Below, in pieces: positions 14,602 through 23,935 of a stretch of DNA of 49,629 nt. Position numbers and translations under genes: made by a program. The notes beneath the pieces are model-generated. The model ran no database searches and had not been told where the DNA came from. It saw only the letters and a list, made by a program, of their open reading frames with translations. Numbering within the stretch: position 1 is the stretch's first letter; every line of letters begins with the position of its first letter. This DNA comes from a virus: positions 1-49,629 of IMG/VR virus record IMGVR_UViG_3300035698_001683; one strand, 5' to 3'.

Positions 14602-14823
14602 ATGCCAAAAAAGTACGAGAAACACTATTTTTATGCTGCTGAAGTAAGCACCATGGAAACACCAAACACATTCGTCTCAGGTGAGTACGTATGCTATAAC
14701 CAAGAACTGTCTCTAGAAGGCAGAATGGAAGAAATAAAAGAAGCCTTGAGAGTAGAACACATAGTAAAAGAACACATAGTTTACGCTGTGGATTTAATCA
14801 CATTCAACAACATATACCTTTAG
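14602..14823 (+). CDS. Hypothetical protein, 73 residues
   Basis: ATG 14602 follows ACAGGAGAACCCT. Short acidic alpha/beta protein (YFYAAEVSTMETPN, RMEEIKEALRVEHIV). No family recognised. First gene after the region D terminator. Confidence 0.55.
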   Translation: MPKKYEKHYFYAAEVSTMETPNTFVSGEYVCYNQELSLEGRMEEIKEALRVEHIVKEHIVYAVDLITFNNIYL

Positions 14824-14832
14824 GAGTTACAG

Positions 14833-15051
14833 ATGATAGCTACTAGAGATTTGTACGATGTGGAAGTAACAGACGCAAAAGGGGTAATCAAGAATATGGG
14901 CTGCGAGAAATTTTTCGTTGTGGCTATCCGAAGGAACTCTAAAGCAATACATATCCCAACATTGATGGTAGCTATGCAAAATCTTAGAGATGGCTTACCT
15001 GTAAATGGAGATAACATTCATCTAAAAGGGATGACAATTAGGAGAATCTAA
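14833..15051 (+). CDS. Hypothetical protein, 72 residues
   Basis: ATG 14833 follows TAGGAGTTACAG. It looks like a small beta-rich domain (LYDVEVTDAKGVIKNMGCEKFFVVAIRR). The last base of its stop is shared with the next ATG. No family recognised. Confidence 0.55.
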   Translation: MIATRDLYDVEVTDAKGVIKNMGCEKFFVVAIRRNSKAIHIPTLMVAMQNLRDGLPVNGDNIHLKGMTIRRI

Positions 15052-15197
15052 TGCTAGTAAAATATATAGTAGAAATCGAATCTGAAATAGAAGATTTAGA
15101 TTACTTCCATAAGGAGATGCAGTTAGCGATAGACTCTGTATCGAGAGAGGGTGAGCTAAATATAATACAGATAGAGAAGGGACAAGAAGATGATTAA
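15051..15197 (+). CDS. Small acidic hypothetical protein, 48 residues
   Basis: It starts at ATG 15051, overlapping the previous stop, with TTAGGAGAATC upstream. Highly acidic (VEIESEIEDLDYFH). It overlaps the DNA-polymerase start by eight bases, so translation is probably coupled. Confidence 0.55.
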   Translation: MLVKYIVEIESEIEDLDYFHKEMQLAIDSVSREGELNIIQIEKGQEDD

Positions 15198-17172
15198 AAT
15201 GTTCCCAACACGAATCAGAACAAGTTGCTGGTCTTGCGACTTAGAATCAACAGGGTTGCTAGAAGATTTAAAGACCCAGGAAGAGCCAAAGTTACATAAC
15301 TTCGGAGCGAAGAAGGGCAAAGAAGAGATATTATTCTCTCAAGGCCATAACGCTCTAAGTAGACGAGAATGCCAAGACATTAGACCGATAGAAGAGTTAC
15401 AAGAGTGGTTACACTTAGGTAATACTTTGATAATGCATAATGGTATGAACTACGATGGGGAAGCACTGAGATTCTTTGGGTACGATATATCTAAGAACTA
15501 TATAGTGGATACATTATTCTTATCATGGTACTTAGAGCCGAGACGAATGCGTCACGGACTGGGTGACTATGGCGAAGAATTTGGAGTGCCTAAGCCAGTA
15601 ATACTGGATTGGGAAAGTCAGACTCAAGAGGATTATAATCACCGTGTTATGCAAGATTGCAGAATACAAGAAAACTTATGGTTCAAACAGAAGAAATTCT
15701 TATCGCTGATGTATGGTAACGAGGCTGAGTATTGGAGACTGATAGACTACCTGATGATTAAGTCTAAGCATCTAGTCAACGCTCAAAGAACAAAATGGAA
15801 ACTAGACATTCCAGGCTGTGAAGCTCTATCAAAAAAGCTTCATATAGATAAAGACATTAGACACAAAGAACTTTCAGCAGTAATGCCGGAAGTGCCAGTG
15901 TACAAAGACAAGAAGCGTTGCCAAAAACCTTTCAAAGGGGACGGGACACTCTCCGCGTACGGAGTTAAGTGGATTACATTCTGCTTAGAGTACAATATAG
16001 ATTTCAACTCTCGAGAAGAGTACAAATACATAGGAGGCTACGCAGTAGGCAACCCGAATGCTCATGGACAAGTCAAAGACTGGTTATTTAGCATGGGTTG
16101 GAAACCTGAGACCTTTGTGTATAAAAGAAATGAAGACCGAACCGAAAGGAAAATACCTCAGATTAATGTTAAAGATAGTGGTGGTAAGCTGGACCCAGGT
16201 ATTATGTGCCTACTGGATGATCACCCTGGCCTCAAGCATTTGGAAGGGTTGGGAATCATTAACCACCGTATCAGTATTGCTGACGGTTGGCTACGTGATC
16301 ATGTTGATGGTTATCTTATGGCAGAATGTGGTGGACTTACAAACACCCTTAGACTCAAGCATAGACAAGTTGTAAATGTACCATCGGACAGAGTGCCGTA
16401 TGGTAAAGAGTTAAGGTCACTATTAATAGCAGAGGAAGGGTACGAGTCATTAGGCTCAGACTTAGCCTCACTAGAAGATAGATGTAAACACCATTACCAA
16501 TTGCCATTAGACCCAGAGTATGTCGCTGAGCAGAGTGCTCCAGACTTTGACCCACACTTATTAGTCGCTGGTTTAGCGGGCTTAATAACAGACAGTCAAA
16601 TAGCAGGATACAAAGCAGGTACACTAGACGAAGCCATGATGAAGCACGTGAAGAAAGAAGTTAGACCGAAAGGTAAAGCTACTAACTACGGTGCACAATA
16701 TGGTCAAGGTGCTAGAGGTATAGCTCGCGCAGCAAAAGTTCCCTTAGGTGTAGCTGAATTATTACATCAAGCCTACTGGGATGCAAATTGGTCTATCAAA
16801 GAGGTAGCAGCCAACACTGAAGTACGAGTAATCAACGGTGAGAAATGGCAAAGAAATCCAGTAAGTGATTTATGGTACTGGTTAAAGACAGAAAAAGACA
16901 GGTTCTCAACACTATGTCAAGGGACAGGTTCCTTTGTATTTGATATGTGGTTAGAACAGGTATTTCAAATTTGTCAAGAGAGATGGAACCGAGACCCAGA
17001 AGTCCACGGTCAATTTCACGACGAATTTATATTACGCACTAAGATAGGTTTCCAAGACTTATGGAGAGGTGTCGTAGCAGAAGCAATTATTAGAGTGAAT
17101 GAATTACTAGGCATGAATCGCGAAATGGGTTGCGATGTTCAGTTTGGTACTAAGTACTCAGATATCCATTAA
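15190..17172 (+). CDS. Family A DNA polymerase with 3'-5' exonuclease (T7 gp5-like)
   Basis: This 660-residue replicative polymerase compares with 704 in T7. Proofreading motifs: Exo I CDLES (Asp17, Glu19), Exo II HNGMNYDG, Exo III YNHRVMQDC. Polymerase motifs: A in GSDLASLEDR, B as K...NYGAQYGQG with the conserved Lys and Tyr-Gly, and C in QFHDEF. All catalytic residues are present, so it should be active in both functions. Start at ATG 15190 after GAAGGGACAAG; ATG 15199 is an alternative. It lies just before SSB and exonuclease, a T7-like replisome cluster. Confidence 0.95.
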   Translation: MIKMFPTRIRTSCWSCDLESTGLLEDLKTQEEPKLHNFGAKKGKEEILFSQGHNALSRRECQDIRPIEELQEWLHLGNTLIMHNGMNYDGEALRFFGYDISKNYIVDTLFLSWYLEPRRMRHGLGDYGEEFGVPKPVILDWESQTQEDYNHRVMQDCRIQENLWFKQKKFLSLMYGNEAEYWRLIDYLMIKSKHLVNAQRTKWKLDIPGCEALSKKLHIDKDIRHKELSAVMPEVPVYKDKKRCQKPFKGDGTLSAYGVKWITFCLEYNIDFNSREEYKYIGGYAVGNPNAHGQVKDWLFSMGWKPETFVYKRNEDRTERKIPQINVKDSGGKLDPGIMCLLDDHPGLKHLEGLGIINHRISIADGWLRDHVDGYLMAECGGLTNTLRLKHRQVVNVPSDRVPYGKELRSLLIAEEGYESLGSDLASLEDRCKHHYQLPLDPEYVAEQSAPDFDPHLLVAGLAGLITDSQIAGYKAGTLDEAMMKHVKKEVRPKGKATNYGAQYGQGARGIARAAKVPLGVAELLHQAYWDANWSIKEVAANTEVRVINGEKWQRNPVSDLWYWLKTEKDRFSTLCQGTGSFVFDMWLEQVFQICQERWNRDPEVHGQFHDEFILRTKIGFQDLWRGVVAEAIIRVNELLGMNREMGCDVQFGTKYSDIH

Positions 17173-17183
17173 CGGAGAAGAAA

Positions 17184-17930
17184 ATGTTCAAGAAAGCAAC
17201 GAAACAATCAGCAGGCGGGACTGGCGTTGAAATGTCAGCACCTATACTAACACCAGGTTCTTATCCTGCACGTGTTGTACAAATAGTAGACCTCGGAATG
17301 CAACCAGGATCAACAATGTATCCTGAGCCTAAGCTCAAAATGGAATTCAGATTCGAATTACTAGATGAGTTCATGGTTGATGCAGAAGGTGAAGAGTTAG
17401 AAAACAAACCTCGATGGTTTAGCTACGAGCTAACTTACAATGAAGACGGCTACATGGGCGAACGCTCAAATATCTATAAAGTGTTTGATGCTTTAGACGG
17501 ATTTGAGAAAGAAATAATTGAATTACTTGATGTCCCTTGTATGCTAGCAATTGCCAAATCTTTAAAAGCAGATGGTAAGACTGAAAAGAATAAGATCACT
17601 GGTGTAGCAGCGATGAGGGAAAAAGATGTAGCAACTGCAGCTAAGCTCCAGAACCCTACTCTATATTTCTCTTTGAATGACCCGAACATGGAAGCATGGG
17701 CTAAGCTATCAAGCAAAGGTCAGTACTCACAACAGAACAAAATCAAGACAAGTTTAGAGTTACACTTAACGCCCCTAGCAAAGCTACTTAACCCTGAAGG
17801 CACTCCTGCTCCAGCAGCCGTTACCCCTACTAAAGCAGTAGCTGCCCCTGTTAAGACGGCTGAAGCTGAGCCTGAACCTGCGGGATCTATAGAGCCAGCA
17901 GCAGCAGACGAAACAGACCCTTTCGCGTAG
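17184..17930 (+). CDS. Phage single-stranded DNA-binding protein
   Basis: This 248-residue protein has an OB-fold-like N-terminal two thirds (SYPARVVQIVDLG..., PKLKMEFRFELLDEF) and a Pro/Ala/Lys linker from about residue 205. The acidic tail ends DETDPFA, matching the acidic C-termini of phage SSBs such as T7 gp2.5. It coats ssDNA and recruits polymerase and helicase through the tail. Located between DNA polymerase and exonuclease with a CGGAGAAG site. Confidence 0.85.
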   Translation: MFKKATKQSAGGTGVEMSAPILTPGSYPARVVQIVDLGMQPGSTMYPEPKLKMEFRFELLDEFMVDAEGEELENKPRWFSYELTYNEDGYMGERSNIYKVFDALDGFEKEIIELLDVPCMLAIAKSLKADGKTEKNKITGVAAMREKDVATAAKLQNPTLYFSLNDPNMEAWAKLSSKGQYSQQNKIKTSLELHLTPLAKLLNPEGTPAPAAVTPTKAVAAPVKTAEAEPEPAGSIEPAAADETDPFA

Positions 17931-17939
17931 GAGAACCTC

Positions 17940-18965
17940 ATGACTGAAGAATTAGAAACCCCAAAAGTATTTGAAGAGTTGCTAATAGATGGAGACTTAT
18001 TAATATTCTCGAGCTGTGCAGCCATTGAATACGGGAAGGAGGCGAAGGATATAAACTTCTCACAGATAGCAAACAATATAGACGCTCGGATTATGAACAT
18101 GAAGCGTAGACTTGGTGCTAAACGAGTGAGAGTGTTTCTATCTGGTGCTGACAACTTTAGATTTGTTGTTCAGCCTGATTACAAGGCTAACAGAAAAGAC
18201 GCATGGAAACCCTACAACCTACCGAATGCTCAAGCATATGTAACAACTATGTATGACGCTGAGTTGAAAGACGGCTTAGAGGCAGATGACCTACTATGCA
18301 TGGCTCAAAAAGACGATGATTCCACTGTGATAGCGACTATCGATAAAGATATTCCGCAGTATCACGGGTGGCATTACAGTTGGGAGACCCAACATAGAGG
18401 CGAGAGACTCTACAAAGTCGTAGGTGAAGGGGAACTAAACATAGAACTCCGTGGGAAGCAAAAGAAGAAAGAAGTTAAAGGCAACGGTCAACGCTTCTTC
18501 TTCTGGCAGCTACTAACAGGAGATCCAACAGACGGCATCATGGGCTGTGGGAAGAGGGCAACTAAAGTATTCAAATCAGGTAAGAACATAGGCAAGCAGT
18601 ACCAGTCCAGAGATGGAGTAGGCGCTATTGCAGCATATGACTTGTTAAAGTTTGCTATTACCCCTGCCAAATGCCTTAAGATTGTTATGGCACAATATAG
18701 GAAGCGATTCGGAGATGAGTGGGAGACCCAGTTATTAATGAATGGACGCTGTCTATACATGGTCAACGAGCAGCAAGGTGATCAAGTTCAACTATGGCAT
18801 TGGATGAGTGTGTTACGCACTTTAGATGACGCAGCAGAGTTTGCAAATCTAAGAAACATCACTATAACAGCTGAAAAGATGCTTAAAGTTCGAGACAATA
18901 AGATGAATGGTTCATGGTTTGGTCTTACAAGTCAAACAATAGAGCCACTAAAGATGGAAGGTTAA
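17940..18965 (+). CDS. 5'-3' exonuclease (FEN/T7 gp6-type)
   Basis: This 341-residue protein is a FEN-family nuclease that removes RNA primers and degrades DNA from 5' ends. Visible are the N-terminal metal site LLIDGDLL, the helical-arch segment with PDYKANRKD, GLEADDLL, IATIDKDIPQ, and the helix-hairpin-helix-like LLTGDPTDGIMG. The order and acidic residues fit phage exonucleases close to T7 gp6. Start after TAGGAGAACC. Confidence 0.9.
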   Translation: MTEELETPKVFEELLIDGDLLIFSSCAAIEYGKEAKDINFSQIANNIDARIMNMKRRLGAKRVRVFLSGADNFRFVVQPDYKANRKDAWKPYNLPNAQAYVTTMYDAELKDGLEADDLLCMAQKDDDSTVIATIDKDIPQYHGWHYSWETQHRGERLYKVVGEGELNIELRGKQKKKEVKGNGQRFFFWQLLTGDPTDGIMGCGKRATKVFKSGKNIGKQYQSRDGVGAIAAYDLLKFAITPAKCLKIVMAQYRKRFGDEWETQLLMNGRCLYMVNEQQGDQVQLWHWMSVLRTLDDAAEFANLRNITITAEKMLKVRDNKMNGSWFGLTSQTIEPLKMEG

Positions 18966-18966
18966 T

Positions 18967-19182
18967 ATGGATTTCATATTCAACATTGTAGAGAGATACA
19001 CGCCCCGTGAGTTCCTAGCTAAAAGATACAGAGTCGAAATAGTCAAGAATAGGCAGACTAAAATGATAATTGATCAAGATAGTGGGAAGGATTCTTACGG
19101 ATTTCATCTTGGAGAGGCTGAAGCTGAAGTTAAAAGATGGCAAAAGTTCTTGAAGGGGGAAATAAATGTACGGCTGGTGTAA
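18967..19182 (+). CDS. Hypothetical protein, 71 residues
   Basis: ATG 18967 lies one base after the exonuclease stop. Short basic alpha/beta protein (FLAKRYRVEIVKNRQTKMIID). Its end overlaps the HNH gene by 17 bases. No family recognised. Confidence 0.55.
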   Translation: MDFIFNIVERYTPREFLAKRYRVEIVKNRQTKMIIDQDSGKDSYGFHLGEAEAEVKRWQKFLKGEINVRLV

Positions 19183-19690
19183 AACTGACAAAGCGTTTGC
19201 TAAATGGCTTCAATCCGCTGTGAGGAAAACGTTTACGAAACACCCAGCCCGTCTGGCTTTAATAGAGAAACAAAGATACCAAAGAGTCAATAAGAACACT
19301 GGACGTAGGTGTTTCCATATTGATTGCGAGAAATGCAAAAAGCCGATACCTCAAGGTAAAGGCGGTGGTAAGATAGAGTGTAACCATAAAGGCACGGTTG
19401 GCGGATTTAATGAATTAGACGTTGAAAAGTTTAAGACATTCGTAGTCAACCTGTTAATGGTTGGAGAAGATGAGCTGGAATTATTATGCACGAAGTGCCA
19501 TGCTGTAGTAACATACAGTGAACGTAGTGGCATGTCGATGGAAGATGCTGAGATTGAGAAGAGGATAATTAAGTTTACCCTACAGCCAGCAGCAGTACAA
19601 AGAGCGAAGATGATAAAAGGTGGATTAATACCTGAATCAACAGTAGCTAAACGAAGGAAACAGTTACGGCTGTACCTTAAAAATAAATAA
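19166..19690 (+). CDS. HNH-type nuclease-like protein
   Basis: This 174-residue protein has CEKCKKPI, then ECNHKGTVGGF, then LLCTKCHAVVTYSE: two CxxC zinc pairs flanking an H-containing beta-beta-alpha element, as in HNH endonucleases with a structural zinc. It could be a replisome-associated nuclease, a junction or recombination nuclease, or a free-standing homing endonuclease. Location between exonuclease and HD nucleotidase suggests a metabolic role. RBS GAAGGGGGAA. Confidence 0.75.
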   Translation: MYGWCKTDKAFAKWLQSAVRKTFTKHPARLALIEKQRYQRVNKNTGRRCFHIDCEKCKKPIPQGKGGGKIECNHKGTVGGFNELDVEKFKTFVVNLLMVGEDELELLCTKCHAVVTYSERSGMSMEDAEIEKRIIKFTLQPAAVQRAKMIKGGLIPESTVAKRRKQLRLYLKNK

Positions 19691-19707
19691 ACCGTTAGGA
19701 GAAACCA

Positions 19708-20211
19708 ATGGAAATTAATACAATACTAAGAAGTGGCGAAATCCGTAGATACCATGCAACGCCAGGAGTGCCAACACAAAGTCTATCTACCCACCAATGG
19801 GGAGTAGCAATGCTGTTGCAGAAGTTTTACCCTCACGAAAGTAAGGAAGTGCTACTATACGCACTCACACATGATGTGGCGGAATCTGCTACAGGAGATA
19901 TGCCTGCCCCAGTGAAAAGAGCGAACCCTAGACTCAAAACTATCTTAGAAGTAATGGAAGAACGAGTGGAAGAAGAATTAGGGATAGCCTCAAGCCTAAC
20001 ACTAGAGCAGTACCAGAAAGTTAAAGTGTGTGACATCATAGAAAGCATGTGGTACTGCTACCTTCTTATAAGAAGAGGTAACCAAGACGCGGTAGAACCT
20101 TTTAGGAACACCGTAGAATACTACGATCTCATGCCAGAAACAAATATAGTAAGTGGAAATTTCGTAGCAAATATGATTACAGAGGTGGACGCACATGCAC
20201 GACTTTGGTAA
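19708..20211 (+). CDS. HD-domain 5'-nucleotidase (YfbR-like)
   Basis: This 167-residue protein has the HD-superfamily signature: STHQWGVA (His29), ALTHDVAESATGD (His55-Asp56) and a later KVCDIIE Asp, with the RRYHATP start seen in YfbR-like deoxynucleotidases. It probably dephosphorylates dNMPs and balances the dNTP pool with the kinase and RNR nearby. Start after TAGGAGAAACC. Overlaps the ligase gene by 17 bases. Confidence 0.8.
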   Translation: MEINTILRSGEIRRYHATPGVPTQSLSTHQWGVAMLLQKFYPHESKEVLLYALTHDVAESATGDMPAPVKRANPRLKTILEVMEERVEEELGIASSLTLEQYQKVKVCDIIESMWYCYLLIRRGNQDAVEPFRNTVEYYDLMPETNIVSGNFVANMITEVDAHARLW

Positions 20212-21088
20212 GCCTCAAAAGGCACTGCACTTACATCTAGATGAAGCATTAAAGACCCCGAAGCACCAAGGCAGAACATATGGGGTTATGGAAAAATTTG
20301 ACGGCTGGTTTATGTATGTGGATATCCTAGGTGGTGAGTACCAAGGTATAAGGTCAAAGACTGGTAGAAGATTAATTTCTATGGGTAAATACGACAATAT
20401 ACTATTTAACCGCAAGATGCCAAACATAGACCTTAGACTAATCTTTGAAGCAGTGATACCTCAAGAAAGTGGACCAAGAGGTTACATGGAGTTTAAAGAT
20501 TGCAACGGCAAATTTAATCAAACTAACCACCAGCTACAAGATGTAGTATTTAAGTGCCACGACTTGTTAACTATAAAGCCGAAGACATTTGAGAGAAGGT
20601 ACGCAGACTTAGCAAAATTGCTAAACGTGTGGGGCTTGAATCAGTTGCACCAAGTGCCAATACTGGTAAGATCAGAGCTGAAAAGCTACTGGCTAGAATG
20701 CTACAACAGCATAGTAGATTGCGGAGGGGAAGGAGTAATTCTTAAAGACCTAGCAGCCCACTACAGCCCCAACAAACGGAACGCGGAAATACTAAAAATA
20801 AAGTGTGAAGTAACACTTGAAGCATTAGTAGTTGGAACTAAGGAAGGAAAGCCAGGTGGTAAGTACGTAGGAACTATAGGCACTCTAGTTGTAAGAACTA
20901 AGAATGGAGTCTTGAACAATGTGTCAGGAATGTCTGACAAACAAAGAGCTTTATGGTGGACAAACCCTGACCTGATACTAGGCAAGGTAGTAGAATGTAG
21001 TGCTATGAAGATTTTAGAAGACGGTCGCTTCCGTGAAGGAAGATTCAAGGCAGTACGATTTGACAAAACAGAGAAGGATATTGACTAA
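20195..21088 (+). CDS. ATP-dependent DNA ligase
   Basis: This 297-residue protein has the nucleotidyl-transfer motif MEKFDGW with Lys34 as the AMP-accepting residue, downstream GIRSKTGRR, the EGVILKD motif and the EILKIK motif V, followed by an OB-like C-terminal part. It is smaller than T7 ligase (359) but carries the core motifs. Seals Okazaki nicks. It starts inside the HD gene with AGAGGTGG upstream. Confidence 0.9.
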   Translation: MHDFGKPQKALHLHLDEALKTPKHQGRTYGVMEKFDGWFMYVDILGGEYQGIRSKTGRRLISMGKYDNILFNRKMPNIDLRLIFEAVIPQESGPRGYMEFKDCNGKFNQTNHQLQDVVFKCHDLLTIKPKTFERRYADLAKLLNVWGLNQLHQVPILVRSELKSYWLECYNSIVDCGGEGVILKDLAAHYSPNKRNAEILKIKCEVTLEALVVGTKEGKPGGKYVGTIGTLVVRTKNGVLNNVSGMSDKQRALWWTNPDLILGKVVECSAMKILEDGRFREGRFKAVRFDKTEKDID

Positions 21089-21324
21089 TGAGAATATTAC
21101 CAGTAAAAATGCAACTAAGAAAACTAAGGAAATTCACTAAATTCCCCTGTAGCATGGATATTAAGGTGTGGTCTTTTAACGAGAAAATACTGACGCAGCC
21201 AAAATTCGAAGTAGACTATTGTGCCTACATAGCTTCTGACCCCTGTATATTCGGAAGAGGGAAGACACCCACTATTGCCAGAGTAAACGCTGAGAAAGGC
21301 TTCGTAAAGGCGGGGCTGAAATGA
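21088..21324 (+). CDS. Small hypothetical protein, 78 residues
   Basis: ATG 21088 overlaps the ligase stop (TAATG). Basic N-terminus (MQLRKLRKFTKFP). The C-terminus overlaps the kinase gene by four bases. No family recognised. Confidence 0.55.
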   Translation: MRILPVKMQLRKLRKFTKFPCSMDIKVWSFNEKILTQPKFEVDYCAYIASDPCIFGRGKTPTIARVNAEKGFVKAGLK

Positions 21325-21914
21325 AGACACCTACCGTAGCAGTACTACTTAATGGACCTCCAGGAATAGGTAAAGACACCCTAGCAGATAGGATAGCAGA
21401 AGTAACCAAGATCAAGAAGATGGAATACAAAGAAGGACTACGGATAGCCACTGCAAAATACTTCGGAGTTGAACAAGCTGTAGCAGATATGCTGTTCGCA
21501 GACAGGGGAAAGAAAGAAATTAAGAATATTGCCTTCGATGGGCTAACGCCTCGAGAAGCCTTGATACATGTAAACTCCCATCTGATTAAAGAACATGGCG
21601 TATCCATGGTAGGTGTGTGGGCAGCAGAAAAAGTACAAAAGTATGTAGAAGAGGGCGAGAAAGCCTTCATATTCTCTGACTCTGGGTTTCAACCAGAAGC
21701 GGAAATGGTAGCAGAAAAAGTGGATATCCTAATAATTGTTCAACTATGGCATCCCGACTACAACTTCGACAATGACTCAAGAGATTATATCAATGTTGAT
21801 TTACACAATTCTGAAACTATAAAATTTCGTCGTCAAGACGAAGAGATCAACTCAGACGCAAGTAGATTAATTGGTCTGATAACCGACATCCTTTGGGAGC
21901 GTCGATTTAAATAA
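21321..21914 (+). CDS. Deoxynucleoside monophosphate kinase
   Basis: This 197-residue protein has P-loop GPPGIGKDT (residues 12-20) and a C-terminal nucleotide-kinase-like region, resembling phage dNMP kinases (T4 gene 1, T5 dnk). Converts dNMPs to dNDPs; located directly before ribonucleotide reductase. Start overlaps the preceding gene by four bases. Confidence 0.85.
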   Translation: MKTPTVAVLLNGPPGIGKDTLADRIAEVTKIKKMEYKEGLRIATAKYFGVEQAVADMLFADRGKKEIKNIAFDGLTPREALIHVNSHLIKEHGVSMVGVWAAEKVQKYVEEGEKAFIFSDSGFQPEAEMVAEKVDILIIVQLWHPDYNFDNDSRDYINVDLHNSETIKFRRQDEEINSDASRLIGLITDILWERRFK

Positions 21915-21925
21915 CGGAGATACAA

Positions 21926-23926
21926 ATGGCAGTCAAAGAAGTTAGTGATTGCGTAAGTATACTTAGCGAAATTACCATATATAACAAGTATGCTAAGTAC
22001 TTACCCCTGATAGGTAGAAGAGAGACATGGCGAGAGCTAGTCGGCAGAAACATGACGATGCACATAAAGATGTATCCTTCCCTAGAAGGCAAGATTCGAG
22101 AAGTGTACAAGGAATTTGTACTCCCGAAGAAAGTGTTACCCTCTATGAGATCATTGCAGTTTGGTGGAACACCAATAGATAACTCTCATAACAAGATATT
22201 TAATTGTGCGTACCTCCCAGCAGACCACGTAGACTCATTCAGTGAAATGATGTTTCTATTATTAGGTGGAACTGGTGGTGGGTACTCAGTACAGAAACGT
22301 CACGTAAATAAATTACCTGCTATAAAAGCCCGTAGAGGGAATAGAAGGTTCTTAGTAAGTGACACCATAGAAGGATGGGCAGACACTATCAAAGTAGTAG
22401 TGGAGTCATATTTCTACGGGAAGCACGAACCCAAATTTAACTTTAAAGATGTACGACCTAAAGGAGCAGCACTGATAACATCAGGTGGCAAAGCTCCAGG
22501 ACCAGAACCTTTAAAGAATTGTGTCATACAGTTGACCGAGTTATTCGATGAAGCTGTAGGAAACAAATTAACAACAGTACAAGTACACGATGCAATGTGC
22601 ATTATAGCAGATGCTGTACTAGCTGGCGGGATTAGAAGAGCTGCATTGATTTGTCTATTTGACAGAGACGATGAAGCGATGCTACTTTGCAAGAGTGCCC
22701 ATAAATTCTATGCTAAAGGTAGCATAAAGTTAATGGAAGGCTTATACCAAATATATGGATATTACCTTGATACACATGGGGAAATACGCATACGAGAGTT
22801 TTACAGAGATACACCTGCAGTAGGGGAGATTGATGTACAATGGTGGGAAGTAGAACCGCAGCGAGGAAGAGCCAACAACTCTGCCATGCTACCAAGAGGC
22901 AAAGTCGGAAAAGAAGAATTCAAAGCACTTTGGAAGAAGGTGGAAAACAGCGGCTCAGGCGAGCCAGGAATCTACTGGACTAACGATCTAGATTGGGGTA
23001 CAAACCCTTGTTGTGAGATCTCTCTAAAGCCTTTTCAATTCTGTAATCTAATAGACGTTAATGCTAGTGACATAGAATCACAGAAAGACTTAAACGATCG
23101 TGCTAGAGCAGGAGCATTCATAGCTACACTGCAAGCAGGATACACAGACTTCCACTACTTACGCCCAATATGGCGTGAGACTACTGAATCGGAAGCTCTA
23201 ATTGGAGTTGGTTTAACAGGCATAGGCTCAGGAAGATTAGTCGGATTGAACCTAAAGCTAGCAGCTGAAGTTGTAATAGCAGAAAATGCTGCTACAGCAA
23301 AATTGATTGGTATCAGTTCAGCAGCCAGAACCACCACCGTAAAGCCAGCAGGGTCTACCTCTCTGGTCGTAGGGAGCAGTTCCGGCATACACGCATGGCA
23401 CAATGACTATTATATCAGACGCATGAGAGTGGGCAAGGATGAAGCCCTCTACACGTATGTCCGTGATAATATCCCAGAGTTGCTCGAAGATGATGTGATG
23501 AACCCCAAGGGCGCTATCTTCTGTTTCCCTCAAAAAGCTCCAGTAGGCGCTATGCTGAGGACAGAGAGTTATAGAACGCTACTTGAAAGAGTGAAACAAG
23601 TAAACACTCAATGGGTACACTCAGGTCATGTTTCAGGAATAAACACGCACAATGTATCTTGTACCATCTCACTAAGAGATGATGAATGGTGGGACTGCGG
23701 TGAGTGGATGTGGGAAAATAAAGAATTTTACAATGGTATATCCGTATTAAATTACGATGGTGGCTCGTATATTCAAGCCCCATTTGAAGACTGTTCTAAA
23801 GAAACTTATGAAGAAATGGTAACACACTTAAAAGCAGTTGACCTAACTCAAGTGAGAGAGGAAGACGATAACACAGACCTTAAGGGCGAAGCAGCTTGTG
23901 CCGGCGGTGCTTGCGAAGTAATATAG
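21926..23926 (+). CDS. nrdJ: Class II (adenosylcobalamin-dependent) ribonucleotide reductase
   Basis: This 666-residue protein reduces ribonucleotides to deoxyribonucleotides using a B12-generated radical and needs no small subunit or oxygen. Visible are GGTGGGYSVQKRH (about 115), ANNSAMLPRG, the active-site NPCCEIS (about 360-367), TVKPAGSTS and the C-terminal redox pair CAGGAC (about 660-665). No nrdB-like gene accompanies it, and the fold pattern matches monomeric RTPR-type NrdJ. It depends on host B12 supply, as in many aquatic phages. Start after AACGGAGATAC. Confidence 0.9.
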   Translation: MAVKEVSDCVSILSEITIYNKYAKYLPLIGRRETWRELVGRNMTMHIKMYPSLEGKIREVYKEFVLPKKVLPSMRSLQFGGTPIDNSHNKIFNCAYLPADHVDSFSEMMFLLLGGTGGGYSVQKRHVNKLPAIKARRGNRRFLVSDTIEGWADTIKVVVESYFYGKHEPKFNFKDVRPKGAALITSGGKAPGPEPLKNCVIQLTELFDEAVGNKLTTVQVHDAMCIIADAVLAGGIRRAALICLFDRDDEAMLLCKSAHKFYAKGSIKLMEGLYQIYGYYLDTHGEIRIREFYRDTPAVGEIDVQWWEVEPQRGRANNSAMLPRGKVGKEEFKALWKKVENSGSGEPGIYWTNDLDWGTNPCCEISLKPFQFCNLIDVNASDIESQKDLNDRARAGAFIATLQAGYTDFHYLRPIWRETTESEALIGVGLTGIGSGRLVGLNLKLAAEVVIAENAATAKLIGISSAARTTTVKPAGSTSLVVGSSSGIHAWHNDYYIRRMRVGKDEALYTYVRDNIPELLEDDVMNPKGAIFCFPQKAPVGAMLRTESYRTLLERVKQVNTQWVHSGHVSGINTHNVSCTISLRDDEWWDCGEWMWENKEFYNGISVLNYDGGSYIQAPFEDCSKETYEEMVTHLKAVDLTQVREEDDNTDLKGEAACAGGACEVI

Positions 23927-23935
23927 GAGAACCTA

